Of a DNA stretch of 64,000 nt, positions 1 through 6,985 are shown piece by piece. The DNA comes from a virus. The notes under the pieces were generated by a model that did no database searches, was not told where the DNA came from, and saw only the letters and a program-made list of their open reading frames with translations. Made by a program: the position numbers and the translations under genes. The DNA is taken from IMG/VR virus record IMGVR_UViG_3300042924_006768, positions 1 to 64,000 of that record; one strand, 5' to 3'. Every line of letters begins with the position of its first letter. Position 1 is the first letter of the stretch.

Positions 1-732
1 CGAGGTATATCCTTCAGGTATTGTTTGCAATCTCTCAAACTCATCAGCAGTCAATAATCTACATAAACTTTTATCCTCATTGAACAAATACTGATTGGTA
101 TGACAATTTTTGGTCGTCAAACAATTTGATTTGTCATTACATACCCAATTCACACCCTTATCAATTCTAGGTTTGTTTCCCCATTTATTATAAAAACATT
201 TTGGTATTTCCCTGAACTTTGAATCACCCAACACATCATTCAATTTGATATTTCTATTTTCTGGTTGAGTTACATTAGGAATATTTGTCCAATATAATCT
301 TTCTCTGTTTTGAGCTGATACCAAATTACTATTGATTGAAATAGGTTCAACTCCCATCTCTTTTGTTATGATGTCTTCCCATTCCTTTTTCATCTTAACA
401 TTTTCTAATAGAAAATATTTGGGTTTAACTTCATTCAATATTCTAACATATTCCCAAAACAATCCACTCTTTCCATCAAATCCTGTTCTATTACCAGCAG
501 ATGAAAAACTTTGACAAGGACTACCACCAAATAATAAATCAATACTAGGTAAATCACTACCTTTGATTTTGGTAATGTCACCAAGTTGAATTGTATTGGG
601 GTAGTTGTGTTGGGTTACTTTAATTGCGTACTGGTCAATCTCCGAAGCATAATAGTTGTCATATTTTATTCCAACCTGATTTAATGCAATTTGACCACAA
701 GATAATCCATCGAAAAGGCTCAGTATATTCAT
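1..732 (-). CDS. DNA (cytosine-5) methyltransferase, 3' end outside window
   Basis: The 244 codons read without a stop to the window edge, so the C-terminus is missing. The protein starts MNILSLFDGLSCGQ (SAM-binding motif I). Motif IV is GGSPCQSFSSAG with the catalytic Cys, motif VI is LLENVK and motif VIII is QNRERLYW, in the canonical order for C5 methyltransferases. The start is an ATG at 732, just beyond a terminator-like hairpin that ends the upstream gene. It is the first of five methyltransferase genes in the leading 15 kb and could protect phage DNA from host restriction. The target sequence cannot be read from the protein. The translation was made directly from the minus strand. Confidence 0.93.
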   Translation of the reverse strand, partial: MNILSLFDGLSCGQIALNQVGIKYDNYYASEIDQYAIKVTQHNYPNTIQLGDITKIKGSDLPSIDLLFGGSPCQSFSSAGNRTGFDGKSGLFWEYVRILNEVKPKYFLLENVKMKKEWEDIITKEMGVEPISINSNLVSAQNRERLYWTNIPNVTQPENRNIKLNDVLGDSKFREIPKCFYNKWGNKPRIDKGVNWVCNDKSNCLTTKNCHTNQYLFNEDKSLCRLLTADEFERLQTIPEGYTS

Positions 733-767
733 AATGGAAAATATAAGAAATAAACTTCATAAAAACA

Positions 768-802
768 AAAAACCCCACCTTTTTTTGAGATGGGGATTTT
801 TT
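768..802 (-). terminator. Rho-independent terminator
   Basis: On the minus strand an 8-bp stem (CCCCATCT with AGGTGGGG, one G-U pair) around an A-rich loop is followed by a run of T. It lies directly after the stop of the 810-1259 gene and before the methyltransferase start. Confidence 0.8.
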
Positions 803-809
803 CTTAAAC

Positions 810-1259
810 TTAAAAAGTCATAGTACCTAAAAAATTTTTATCGTTATCATACAAATTAACACTTTGTAGATTACCTGCACTCCATGCTCCTTTTACCCCT
901 CCCCATTTCCAAACACCATTATAATATGGAACATTTTTTTTAGATACCCAATTTGCTAAATATTGTAACTCAACCACAGGTCCGTTGTATTTGTCATCAT
1001 TAGGCATTATAGTTGTTTCCATAACAACTTCATTCTTATCAGAAAAAAACCTAATGTTCCCATTTCTAGTATCATATTTCCAAGTTCCTTGGGGGCAATA
1101 TCTATCCCAAGGGTCCGTTGGTTCTGGACATTCATTTTGTTTATTCATTGCCCATTTTTTAAAATCTTCTAAAGTTTTTCCACTTATTGATTGTTCGTTA
1201 ATTACTCTTTTAATCAATCTAACTAAATCACTTTCAGTTAATCTTACTATCTTTTTCAT
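810..1259 (-). CDS. Probable packaged/internal virion protein with N-terminal targeting peptide
   Basis: The 149-residue protein has no recognisable enzyme domain. It opens with MKKIVRLTESDL and continues to INEQ at residue 23, a peptide nearly identical to that of the next gene and related to the N-termini of at least five other proteins here. Both LTE and INE fit the (L/I)-x-E cleavage rule of T4-type prohead proteases. The rest is a Trp-rich globular domain with a Cys pair (CPEP, YCPQG). Its start overlaps the end of the 1234-1698 gene by 26 nt, so the two are co-transcribed. A capsid-targeted internal protein is my inference from the peptide; the body could have any function inside the head or after ejection. 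Confidence 0.7.
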   Translation of the reverse strand: MKKIVRLTESDLVRLIKRVINEQSISGKTLEDFKKWAMNKQNECPEPTDPWDRYCPQGTWKYDTRNGNIRFFSDKNEVVMETTIMPNDDKYNGPVVELQYLANWVSKKNVPYYNGVWKWGGVKGAWSAGNLQSVNLYDNDKNFLGTMTF

Positions 1260-1698
1260 ATTTTTTTATTTGTTTTTCTATTTCAGAATATATCAGTTTA
1301 ATCATTTTAAAATAAAATTCATCTGTTTTATTTTGGTCTGTCATATTGTTAATTATGTTATATAATATATTTGCATAATAATCTTTTTCAATAAATTCAT
1401 ACGTTATATCATCAATGGCTGAATCAATCCGCCAATATTTTTTTTCTTTCATTACAGAATGTACTTTTTTTGCCCACCACTTGAAGTCACCTTCTTTAAC
1501 TATTTTATCTAAAATTAAGTCCAAAACTTTGTCTTCCAAATCTAATGTTTCACCTAATTGTAATGCCGTTTCAAATTGTTCATTGTCAATTAATATCTTG
1601 AATTTTTCAAGATATTCTTCGTTTTCATCTTGTTCTTTAATTATCCTTTTAACCAAATTAGTTAAATCACTTTCTGTTAATCTTACTATCTTTTTCAT
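1234..1698 (-). CDS. Probable packaged/internal virion protein, acidic helical, with N-terminal targeting peptide
   Basis: A 154-residue, charged and mainly helical protein of unknown fold. The first 23 residues (MKKIVRLTESDL, then IIKEQ) match the N-terminus of the downstream 810-1259 protein, and the underlying DNA is also almost identical, so the leader was duplicated. IKE followed by Q fits a T4-like prohead protease site. The ATG at 1698 has an A-rich leader and the ATATTTAT motif 30 nt upstream. The TGA stop lies inside the start region of the next gene. The leader comparison is direct; packaging in the capsid is inference. Confidence 0.7.
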   Translation of the reverse strand: MKKIVRLTESDLTNLVKRIIKEQDENEEYLEKFKILIDNEQFETALQLGETLDLEDKVLDLILDKIVKEGDFKWWAKKVHSVMKEKKYWRIDSAIDDITYEFIEKDYYANILYNIINNMTDQNKTDEFYFKMIKLIYSEIEKQIKKYEKDSKIN

Positions 1699-1727
1699 CG
1701 TTTTTTTTTCAATTTTATTTTATAAAA

Positions 1728-1735
1728 ATAAATAT
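1728..1735 (-). promoter_or_regulatory. Candidate late-promoter motif ATATTTAT
   Basis: Minus-strand ATATTTAT, 30 nt before the start of the 1234-1698 gene. The same octamer in the same orientation recurs before several structural and targeting-peptide genes in this window. Confidence 0.45.
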
Positions 1736-1744
1736 CTCATATAA

Positions 1745-1785
1745 ATAAAAAAACCCCAACAAATTTCTACATTTATCGGGGTTAA
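1745..1785 (-). terminator. Rho-independent terminator after Nudix gene
   Basis: On the minus strand the 6-bp stem AACCCC...GGGGTT encloses a 20-nt loop and is followed by seven T. It lies about 70 nt after the stop of the Nudix gene and separates it from the downstream targeting-peptide operon. Confidence 0.7.
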
Positions 1786-1854
1786 GATATATCGACCAAC
1801 ATAAGAAAGGGAAGTTGGGTTGTGAATATAAATATATTGATTTTTCAAAAAGTA

Positions 1855-2241
1855 TCAAAAAATTTTATTAATTATAAAAAAAAGTTGTTTTTCAACATTA
1901 TCAGGCAAGTTTTTTTTATTAAACCACCCACATTCATCGTGTTCGTGACCATCCATAGCATCATCCAAATCAATCTCGACCTTTCTTGAAATCTCATACA
2001 TAAACAAATAATACTTCATTCTACCCCCACCAGTCAATGTTGCCAAATATTTCAAATCACCCAATATCACCAATCCTGTCTCCTCACTAAACTCTCTAAT
2101 AGCACCATTTTCAACACTCTCACCTTTCTCCAAATGACCACCAGGTACAGACCATACACCAGGTAAACTACTCTTCTGACTTCGTTTACATAATAAACAT
2201 TGATTTTTATATTTTAATAAGATACCAGCACAATTTCCCAT
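1855..2241 (-). CDS. Nudix hydrolase
   Basis: A 128-residue Nudix fold protein. The Nudix box GX5EX7REUXEEXGU is complete: GGHLEKGES, then IREFSEETGL at about residues 35-57, including the metal-binding REFSEE. The family hydrolyses nucleoside diphosphates linked to another moiety, for instance damaged dNTPs or ADP-ribose; the substrate cannot be told here. Length is typical for the family. It is the last gene of the leftward run before a plus-strand gene, and is separated from the next minus gene by a terminator. In T4-like phages Nudix proteins (NudE type) affect host nucleotide pools, but close orthology is not claimed. Confidence 0.93.
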   Translation of the reverse strand: MGNCAGILLKYKNQCLLCKRSQKSSLPGVWSVPGGHLEKGESVENGAIREFSEETGLVILGDLKYLATLTGGGRMKYYLFMYEISRKVEIDLDDAMDGHEHDECGWFNKKNLPDNVEKQLFFIINKIF

Positions 2242-2267
2242 AACGAATTATTATTATATTTATAAGT

Positions 2268-2615
2268 ATGAAGTTAAGTATAAACGGAAACATTTTCAAG
2301 GTAAAAATCCAAACATCTCCCGAAGAAACTCAAGAAGGAATGATGTTCAAAAAATTTGATAAAACATTCAACGGAATGTTATTCGTAATGAAAAACCAAG
2401 AACATTGTTTTTGGATGAAAAATTGTATTATACCACTAGATATCATATTCATCGACAATGATGTTATCACCAAAATACATCATAATTGTCAACCAATGAT
2501 TAATGAATCACATAAGAATTATTGTGGTGAAGGAAACTTTATTCTTGAAGTAAAAGGAGGAACTTGTAAAGGAATGGGAATTAAAAAGGGGGATGTTGTT
2601 ACATTCCCCCTATAA
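2268..2615 (+). CDS. DUF192 family protein
   Basis: A 115-residue protein of the DUF192 family. The diagnostic elements are EGMMFKKF, GMLFVM, and FWMKNCIIPLDIIFID, followed by the conserved glycine-rich end (GTCKGMGIKKGD). The family forms a small beta-barrel of unknown biochemical role and is often secreted in bacteria. No signal peptide is present here, so it is probably cytoplasmic or virion-associated. It is one of very few plus-strand genes in the left part and its 3' end almost touches the convergent DHH gene (2-nt gap). Confidence 0.85.
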   Translation: MKLSINGNIFKVKIQTSPEETQEGMMFKKFDKTFNGMLFVMKNQEHCFWMKNCIIPLDIIFIDNDVITKIHHNCQPMINESHKNYCGEGNFILEVKGGTCKGMGIKKGDVVTFPL

Positions 2616-2617
2616 TA

Positions 2618-4126
2618 TTAACCTTTCATTACTTTCTTAATTATATTCTTAAAGTAGTTTTCATTAACATCATCGCCTTTTTCAGCTCTGATTCTTTCTC
2701 TTAATATTTCAACGAACTCATCTTTAATCATTCCAATGAACTCAGTTGTTTTGTAAGGTCCGAATCCACCACCTAATGCTGATGCTTGGAAATTAGTGAT
2801 ACACTTATGTCCACCACTATTATTCTTAATTACATCATAAGCTGTTGTATATACTGAATCCAATACTGATTGTTCAAACTCACTAAGTTCAACATATGGT
2901 TTTGACATCGTTTTACTTACAATTTTTTGCCATTCTTGTAAACCTCTTTCATAATCAGGATATTTTTTAGACAAGAAGTTTTCAAATTTTCTTGGTATTT
3001 CATTATAACCTTCAAGTGCATCACCATAAAAAGATAACAAATCCTTTAATGTAAACCCAACACTCTCACCAGGAACAAATCTCTTACTAGTTTCAGCAAC
3101 TCTTTTAAGTTTACCCGCAGTTATTTTAATTTCACTTAACTCAGGTTTTCTTCTTTCAATAATACCTCTATTAATTTCACCCAAGTCAATTCCTTTCAAT
3201 CCTCTTTGTTCTTTGAATGGGTTACAAGATACTTGTAGTAAACCTACAGAACCCCAAGTTATTACTTGGAAATCAGCATCAGGATAAATATAGAAACTAG
3301 CATACCTATCATATGAACCTGGTTTAGTCATACTTCCACCACCATCTTTGATAATAATACCATCCTCAAACTTCTGTTTTGCATAAGTTTTCATTTGTTG
3401 GAGGTATTTCTCTCTATTCATTTGTAGTTCCTCAACACCTGACCAACCCTCTTCTTTCATAATTTGTCTTATCTTGTTGAAGATACTGATTAGAGATGGT
3501 TCACACTCCATTACCAATCTATCCAAGAATCCTTTTTTATTCTTAAATGCCAATAATAGTTTGTTTGTAACCAAACCCATTAACATCTTATTTCTTTCAA
3601 CTGGTTGTCCCTTATCAATCTTAATAACATAATTGATAACATCATCCATAGTAATTCCCATAGCTCTAAAGTTAGCGGAATCCACAGTTGAAATTAATTT
3701 GATGTCAGCTGAAGGAAATATATCTCTTGGTGATAATACACCTGAAATTGTTTCCACATTTGACCTTGCTGACTTGAAACTTGTTGATGTATCTTTTTCT
3801 ACACCAGATTGTGTATCGTGGTGGTCAGTATGAATAACAAACATTGGTTTTCCATGAGCAAAATCAACTAATACGGGCATAACATCACCACTTGCATCTG
3901 GTTTTTTTATAGCCCATTCGTCACCACCATATTGGATAATCTCAGCATCAACAACTTTGATACCATTATTTTCCAAGTATTTTTTCATTCCTAAAGCAGA
4001 CGTTACACCATCCAGTCAAAGGTCCTGATGAAAGTAGACCTTCGCTTTTTTATAGCGAAGAGCAAGAGAATTGATATCTCTAATTCCACTTTCAATCAGG
4101 ACCATTTTGGTTTTAATTGTATTCAT
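2618..4126 (-). CDS. DHH-family phosphoesterase with in-frame TGA inside the catalytic motif (possible ribosomal hop)
   Basis: From the ATG at 4126 the frame gives 36 residues ending VYFHQDL, then TGA (4016-4018), then LDGVTSALG and 450 more residues without a stop. Removing TGA-CTG gives FHQDLDGVTSALG, which is motif I (HxDxDG) of DHH phosphoesterases. The other motifs are intact downstream: VLVDFAH (II), HTDHHDT (III) and STVDSANF (IV). The family cleaves phosphodiester or phosphoanhydride bonds with Mn ions (RecJ-type exonucleases, nano-RNases, pyrophosphatases). An alternative is a truncated product starting at the ATG at 3988, which would lack motif I. The upstream HNH gene ends one base before this start codon. 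Family assignment is firm; the recoding is inferred. Confidence 0.8.
4013..4021 (-). promoter_or_regulatory. Candidate stop-hop recoding site CTT-TGA-CTG
   Basis: Two leucine codons (CTT, CTG) flank an in-frame TGA. If peptidyl-tRNA-Leu leaves CTT and lands on CTG, exactly 6 nt are skipped and the product reads HQD-L-DG, the intact catalytic motif. A +1 shift at this site, as in the RF2 gene, instead runs into TAA after four codons. TGA is used as a genuine stop elsewhere (for example at 7627 and 1234), so global recoding is unlikely. Confidence 0.55.
4021..4103 (-). repeat. Long inverted repeat / mRNA structure abutting the TGA site
   Basis: Bases 4021-4035 and 4088-4103 are complementary over 15 bp with a single bulged base (minus strand GGTCCTGATTGAAAGT with ACTTTCATCAGGACC). 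Inside the arms are a perfect 6-bp hairpin (CTTCGC/GCGAAG, 4040-4045 with 4055-4060) and a smaller one (GAATT/AATTC). The 3' arm ends on the first base of the CTT codon preceding the TGA, so the structure would re-form directly behind a ribosome paused there. The element lies entirely within coding sequence. Confidence 0.75.
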
Positions 4127-5032
4127 TTATTTTTTTATTAATAAATATTGTGTTTTATTAATTAGTTCATCATAAGTTATTGAACATTTTTCTTGTTTAG
4201 AACAATTTTCACTTTCTGTAATAACTTCTAAGTTTTCTTTAGCACTAATAATTTGTGGTGGTATATTTTTTTTATATCCCTCACTAATACTAAACCTATG
4301 GTCTAAGTGATGTTTTCCCCTACCAATAGGTAAATTATTTGGGTTTATAATTTCTTTATAAGTTCTATAGTTTCTTGCTGTTAAAGCTCTTACAATCTTA
4401 TCATATTGTTTCCACTTTTTTATTTCATCATCACTTAATTTAAGTTGAATTGATTCATAAAAACATTTTTCACATATAAACTTTTTGGTTTTACGAACAA
4501 AATTACAATATGTTTTTTCTGATATGTGATTGTTTTCACATTGTACTTTAATTTTACTATGTTTTCCATTTAATACTAAAACATCTAATAGTTGAAAATT
4601 ATTTTCATTTGTGACTTTTCCCAAGTATGATTCATTGATAATAACTTGGTTCTTTTTGATTTTGACTTCATCTTTGATTGATGGATTTTTACTTCCCTTC
4701 CACTTCTCAGAAAACATTTTTTTCATTTTACCAAGTTTTTCTTCATCAAAAAAATCATCCCATTTTCTATTATCACCATATCTCCCATTACCCTCACCAG
4801 TCAATTGACAAGGACGACATATTTGTGTCTCAAAGGACATCTTAGGTTTTGTCAAATGACCAGCATTAATTGAGTGTAATTCGTTTGGTGTTTTACAATT
4901 TGGGTTATCACAAGTCCAAATAACCTTAAAGGCTGTTGTACCTTTAACATTTGTTAGATTAATATTCTCAAATAAATCATAATGAACAACTATTGATTTA
5001 CTATAAATGGGTTTCCAAATTGATTTAATCAT
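4127..5032 (-). CDS. HNH homing-type endonuclease
   Basis: A 301-residue free-standing endonuclease of the type common in T4-like phages. The N-terminal half has zinc-binding Cys pairs (CDNPNC, CRPC) and a second pair set at CENNH/CEKC. The C-terminus carries the HNH region: HHLDHRFSISEGY, then ENLEVITESEN and SKQEKCS. Such enzymes cut alleles lacking their gene and spread by repair. Its stop directly precedes the ATG of the interrupted DHH gene, so the likely target lies in that flank. An ATATTTAT motif lies 17 nt upstream, so it seems to have its own promoter. Confidence 0.85.
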   Translation of the reverse strand: MIKSIWKPIYSKSIVVHYDLFENINLTNVKGTTAFKVIWTCDNPNCKTPNELHSINAGHLTKPKMSFETQICRPCQLTGEGNGRYGDNRKWDDFFDEEKLGKMKKMFSEKWKGSKNPSIKDEVKIKKNQVIINESYLGKVTNENNFQLLDVLVLNGKHSKIKVQCENNHISEKTYCNFVRKTKKFICEKCFYESIQLKLSDDEIKKWKQYDKIVRALTARNYRTYKEIINPNNLPIGRGKHHLDHRFSISEGYKKNIPPQIISAKENLEVITESENCSKQEKCSITYDELINKTQYLLIKK

Positions 5033-5048
5033 AAAACTATATTTTATT

Positions 5049-5056
5049 ATAAATAT
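5049..5056 (-). promoter_or_regulatory. Candidate late-promoter motif ATATTTAT
   Basis: Minus-strand ATATTTAT 17 nt upstream of the HNH endonuclease start, in the gap after the terminator of the preceding gene. Confidence 0.45.
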
Positions 5057-5111
5057 CTTGTTTTATGAAAAAAACCATCCATATCGTTGTGAAAATAATA
5101 TAATACCAAAT

Positions 5112-5136
5112 AAAAAAAGGAACAAAAGTTCCTTTA
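5112..5136 (-). terminator. Rho-independent terminator
   Basis: A perfect 8-bp stem, AAAGGAAC/GTTCCTTT with a TTTT loop, is followed by T residues on the minus strand. It lies 25 nt after the stop of the 5161-6066 gene. Confidence 0.85.
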
Positions 5137-5160
5137 ATTATTTTTTCATTATATTTTTTT

Positions 5161-6066
5161 TTAACTTAAAAGTTCATCCAAGAATAAATCGATTGGGTCA
5201 ATTCCACCAATCGAGATACTCGATGATGGTGGAGGTGGAGCTATGGCGCTTTTAGTTCCAGTATCTGATTCGATTGATTTATCTGATTTTAAAGAATTTT
5301 CATACTCAGCAATTTTACTTTCCAAATCAGGTACTTGTTTTGCTAATTCTTCAGGTCCACCAGTAAAATTACCCATACCTAAGTAGTCTAAAACATTAAG
5401 ATAAAATTTAGTATTTTGCATCAATTTTCTCACAGCTGGTCTTCCCATTGTTTTAAAAACATCGGCACTTGTTTTAGCTTTAGTAAAAACACTTACCCAT
5501 TCTTTTACAGTATTAACAAATCCTGTCCCCAACTTTGGAAAACTACCCACAGTTTTTTCTAAAACTTCAATTAGTTGTGCTCCCCATTTGGGAGATGTTT
5601 CAACCATTTTAGCAACCGGTCCGCCCATTTTGTTTGCCGCCGTAGCTAACTTAGTTGCGTTTTTTGATAAAATCGCACCCTTAACTAATTCAGCACTTCT
5701 TCCACCCATTTTGATAATATTCATAATAGGAGTCGCAATCAAATCACCAAAAACTGGTATTGCTCCAATGAATGATAAAAGAGCAAATAATTTATCCCCT
5801 TGTCTCCAATAACTAATCCCATTTATAAGATCGATTGGTGAACCTATGATGGGTATCATTCCAGCCCAATCACCAATAGTGTTCCACCATGTTCCTTCGT
5901 TTATTGGGAATTTAATATTTGGATTCAACATTTTGAACATTTCTATAACAATCAATTTATCCTCCTTGGAAAGTTTATTCCACTTTTCATTAACTAGTTC
6001 TGATTGTTGTTCTATGTAAATTTTTTCCAAATTTTTTCTAATCTCCTTTTCGAGTAAAATTTGCAT
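5161..6066 (-). CDS. Putative internal virion protein with hydrophobic pretoxin-like region
   Basis: A 301-residue protein. The N-terminal helix MQILLEKEIRKNLEKIYIEQQ resembles the targeting peptides of other proteins here and ends in IYIE. A second (L/I)-x-E-like site (PINE) precedes WWNTIGDWAGMIPIIG. Residues about 75-125 are glycine-rich and hydrophobic (PIIGSPIDLI, FIGAIPVFGDLI), resembling the membrane-active or pretoxin segments of bacterial toxin proteins. The C-terminus is proline/serine-rich (APPPPSSS) and acidic. ATATTTAT lies 16 nt upstream and a terminator follows, so it is a single-gene unit. I infer a packaged protein that may act on membranes; no catalytic domain is recognised. 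Confidence 0.6.
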   Translation of the reverse strand: MQILLEKEIRKNLEKIYIEQQSELVNEKWNKLSKEDKLIVIEMFKMLNPNIKFPINEGTWWNTIGDWAGMIPIIGSPIDLINGISYWRQGDKLFALLSFIGAIPVFGDLIATPIMNIIKMGGRSAELVKGAILSKNATKLATAANKMGGPVAKMVETSPKWGAQLIEVLEKTVGSFPKLGTGFVNTVKEWVSVFTKAKTSADVFKTMGRPAVRKLMQNTKFYLNVLDYLGMGNFTGGPEELAKQVPDLESKIAEYENSLKSDKSIESDTGTKSAIAPPPPSSSISIGGIDPIDLFLDELLS

Positions 6067-6081
6067 ATAATAGTTTTTACA

Positions 6082-6089
6082 ATAAATAT
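6082..6089 (-). promoter_or_regulatory. Candidate late-promoter motif ATATTTAT
   Basis: Minus-strand ATATTTAT 16 nt upstream of the 5161-6066 gene and just after the methyltransferase terminator. Confidence 0.45.
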
Positions 6090-6094
6090 TACCC

Positions 6095-6123
6095 CAAACA
6101 AAAAAAGGAGCTTATTCAGCTCC
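6095..6123 (-). terminator. Rho-independent terminator overlapping a stop codon
   Basis: Stem GGAGC/GCTCC, extended by neighbouring pairs, with seven T after it. The loop contains the TAA stop of the 6112-6963 methyltransferase, so termination overlaps the gene end. Confidence 0.8.
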
Positions 6124-6963
6124 CTCTTCAAATTCTATTTTCATTTGTTTCTTTTTATCCACAAACGCTTGAACCCTATCAGTTCCAATCTTTGTATAAT
6201 TTGGACTTAATTCTATTCCAATCCATCGTCTGTCCAATACTTCAGCCGCAACCATTGTTGTTGCACTACCACAGAATGGATCCAACACAATATCATTTTT
6301 GTAGGTCAAAATCTTTATTGCTTTTGTTGGTATGTCCATACTAAAGGTCGCTTTCGTTAATGTCTTGGTATCAGCAAAGTAGCTCCATTGACCATAAACC
6401 AATTCCATAAACTCTTTTTTATCTTCATCAAGGTATGTCATTTTGGTTTTACCATCTTCTTGGACAACTGGTGTTCCTATCCATTGTGGTTGTCCTTTAG
6501 TTTGTTTTTTATGGAACTTCTTATATGCTAATATTACACATTCTTTTGGGTTGTAGATATAAGGGCTAGAACTATTCATCCAAGAACCCCAAGCTGTAGT
6601 TTTACTTCTATGTGGTGATTGTTCTTCCAAATCAACCACACCAAAAAACTTAAATCCAACTTTTTTCATCAACATCCAAAACTCAGCAACCATAAAAACT
6701 CTTCCACCTCTATCCTGAACATTTATTTCATAAGGAATGTTTAAACTAATTCTTCCATCCTCTTTTAAAACTCTGAAAGCTTGAGTTAACCATTTCTCAG
6801 TCCATTCCCAATATTGTTCCATTGATAAACCATCATTGTAATCATCATATGCAATATTAACATTATATGGTGGACTGGTAATAACTTGGTCAATACTATT
6901 TTCAGGGAAGGTGGACATAACCTCAACACAATCCCCATTTACAATTTTTCCTATTGGTAACAT
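6112..6963 (-). CDS. Adenine-N6 or cytosine-N4 DNA methyltransferase (beta class)
   Basis: A 283-residue amino-methyltransferase. Motif IV, TSPPYN, lies near residue 30 and the SAM-binding motif I, LDPFCGSATT, near residue 230, the order of beta-class enzymes. The N-terminal GDCVEVM and the C-terminal RRWIGIELSPNY (motif III/X region) also fit. It transfers a methyl group to an exocyclic amino group of A or C; which base is not evident. No restriction endonuclease gene is adjacent. It is followed in the same orientation by a C5 methyltransferase-like gene 22 nt upstream, so the two may be co-expressed. Confidence 0.93.
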   Translation of the reverse strand: MLPIGKIVNGDCVEVMSTFPENSIDQVITSPPYNVNIAYDDYNDGLSMEQYWEWTEKWLTQAFRVLKEDGRISLNIPYEINVQDRGGRVFMVAEFWMLMKKVGFKFFGVVDLEEQSPHRSKTTAWGSWMNSSSPYIYNPKECVILAYKKFHKKQTKGQPQWIGTPVVQEDGKTKMTYLDEDKKEFMELVYGQWSYFADTKTLTKATFSMDIPTKAIKILTYKNDIVLDPFCGSATTMVAAEVLDRRWIGIELSPNYTKIGTDRVQAFVDKKKQMKIEFEEGAE

Positions 6964-6985
6964 TTTTTATTTTAATGATATGAAA

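Noticed and set aside
985-1365. Plus-strand ORF opposite the leader-peptide genes
   Set aside because: It is antisense to two well-supported minus-strand genes and has a hydrophobic, low-information translation.
2256-2263. ATATTTAT as promoter of the DUF192 gene
   Set aside because: It is only 4 nt from the ATG, leaving no room for a leader.
4016-4018. TGA decoded as Trp or selenocysteine across the phage
   Set aside because: TGA ends other genes in normal overlapping arrangements (for example at 7627, 1234 and 38960), and no selenocysteine element is seen. An inserted residue would also break the Asp spacing of motif I.
4010-4021. RF2-type +1 programmed frameshift at CTTTGAC
   Set aside because: The local sequence resembles the RF2 site, but shifting +1 gives D-W-M-V and then TAA, and it does not restore motif I.
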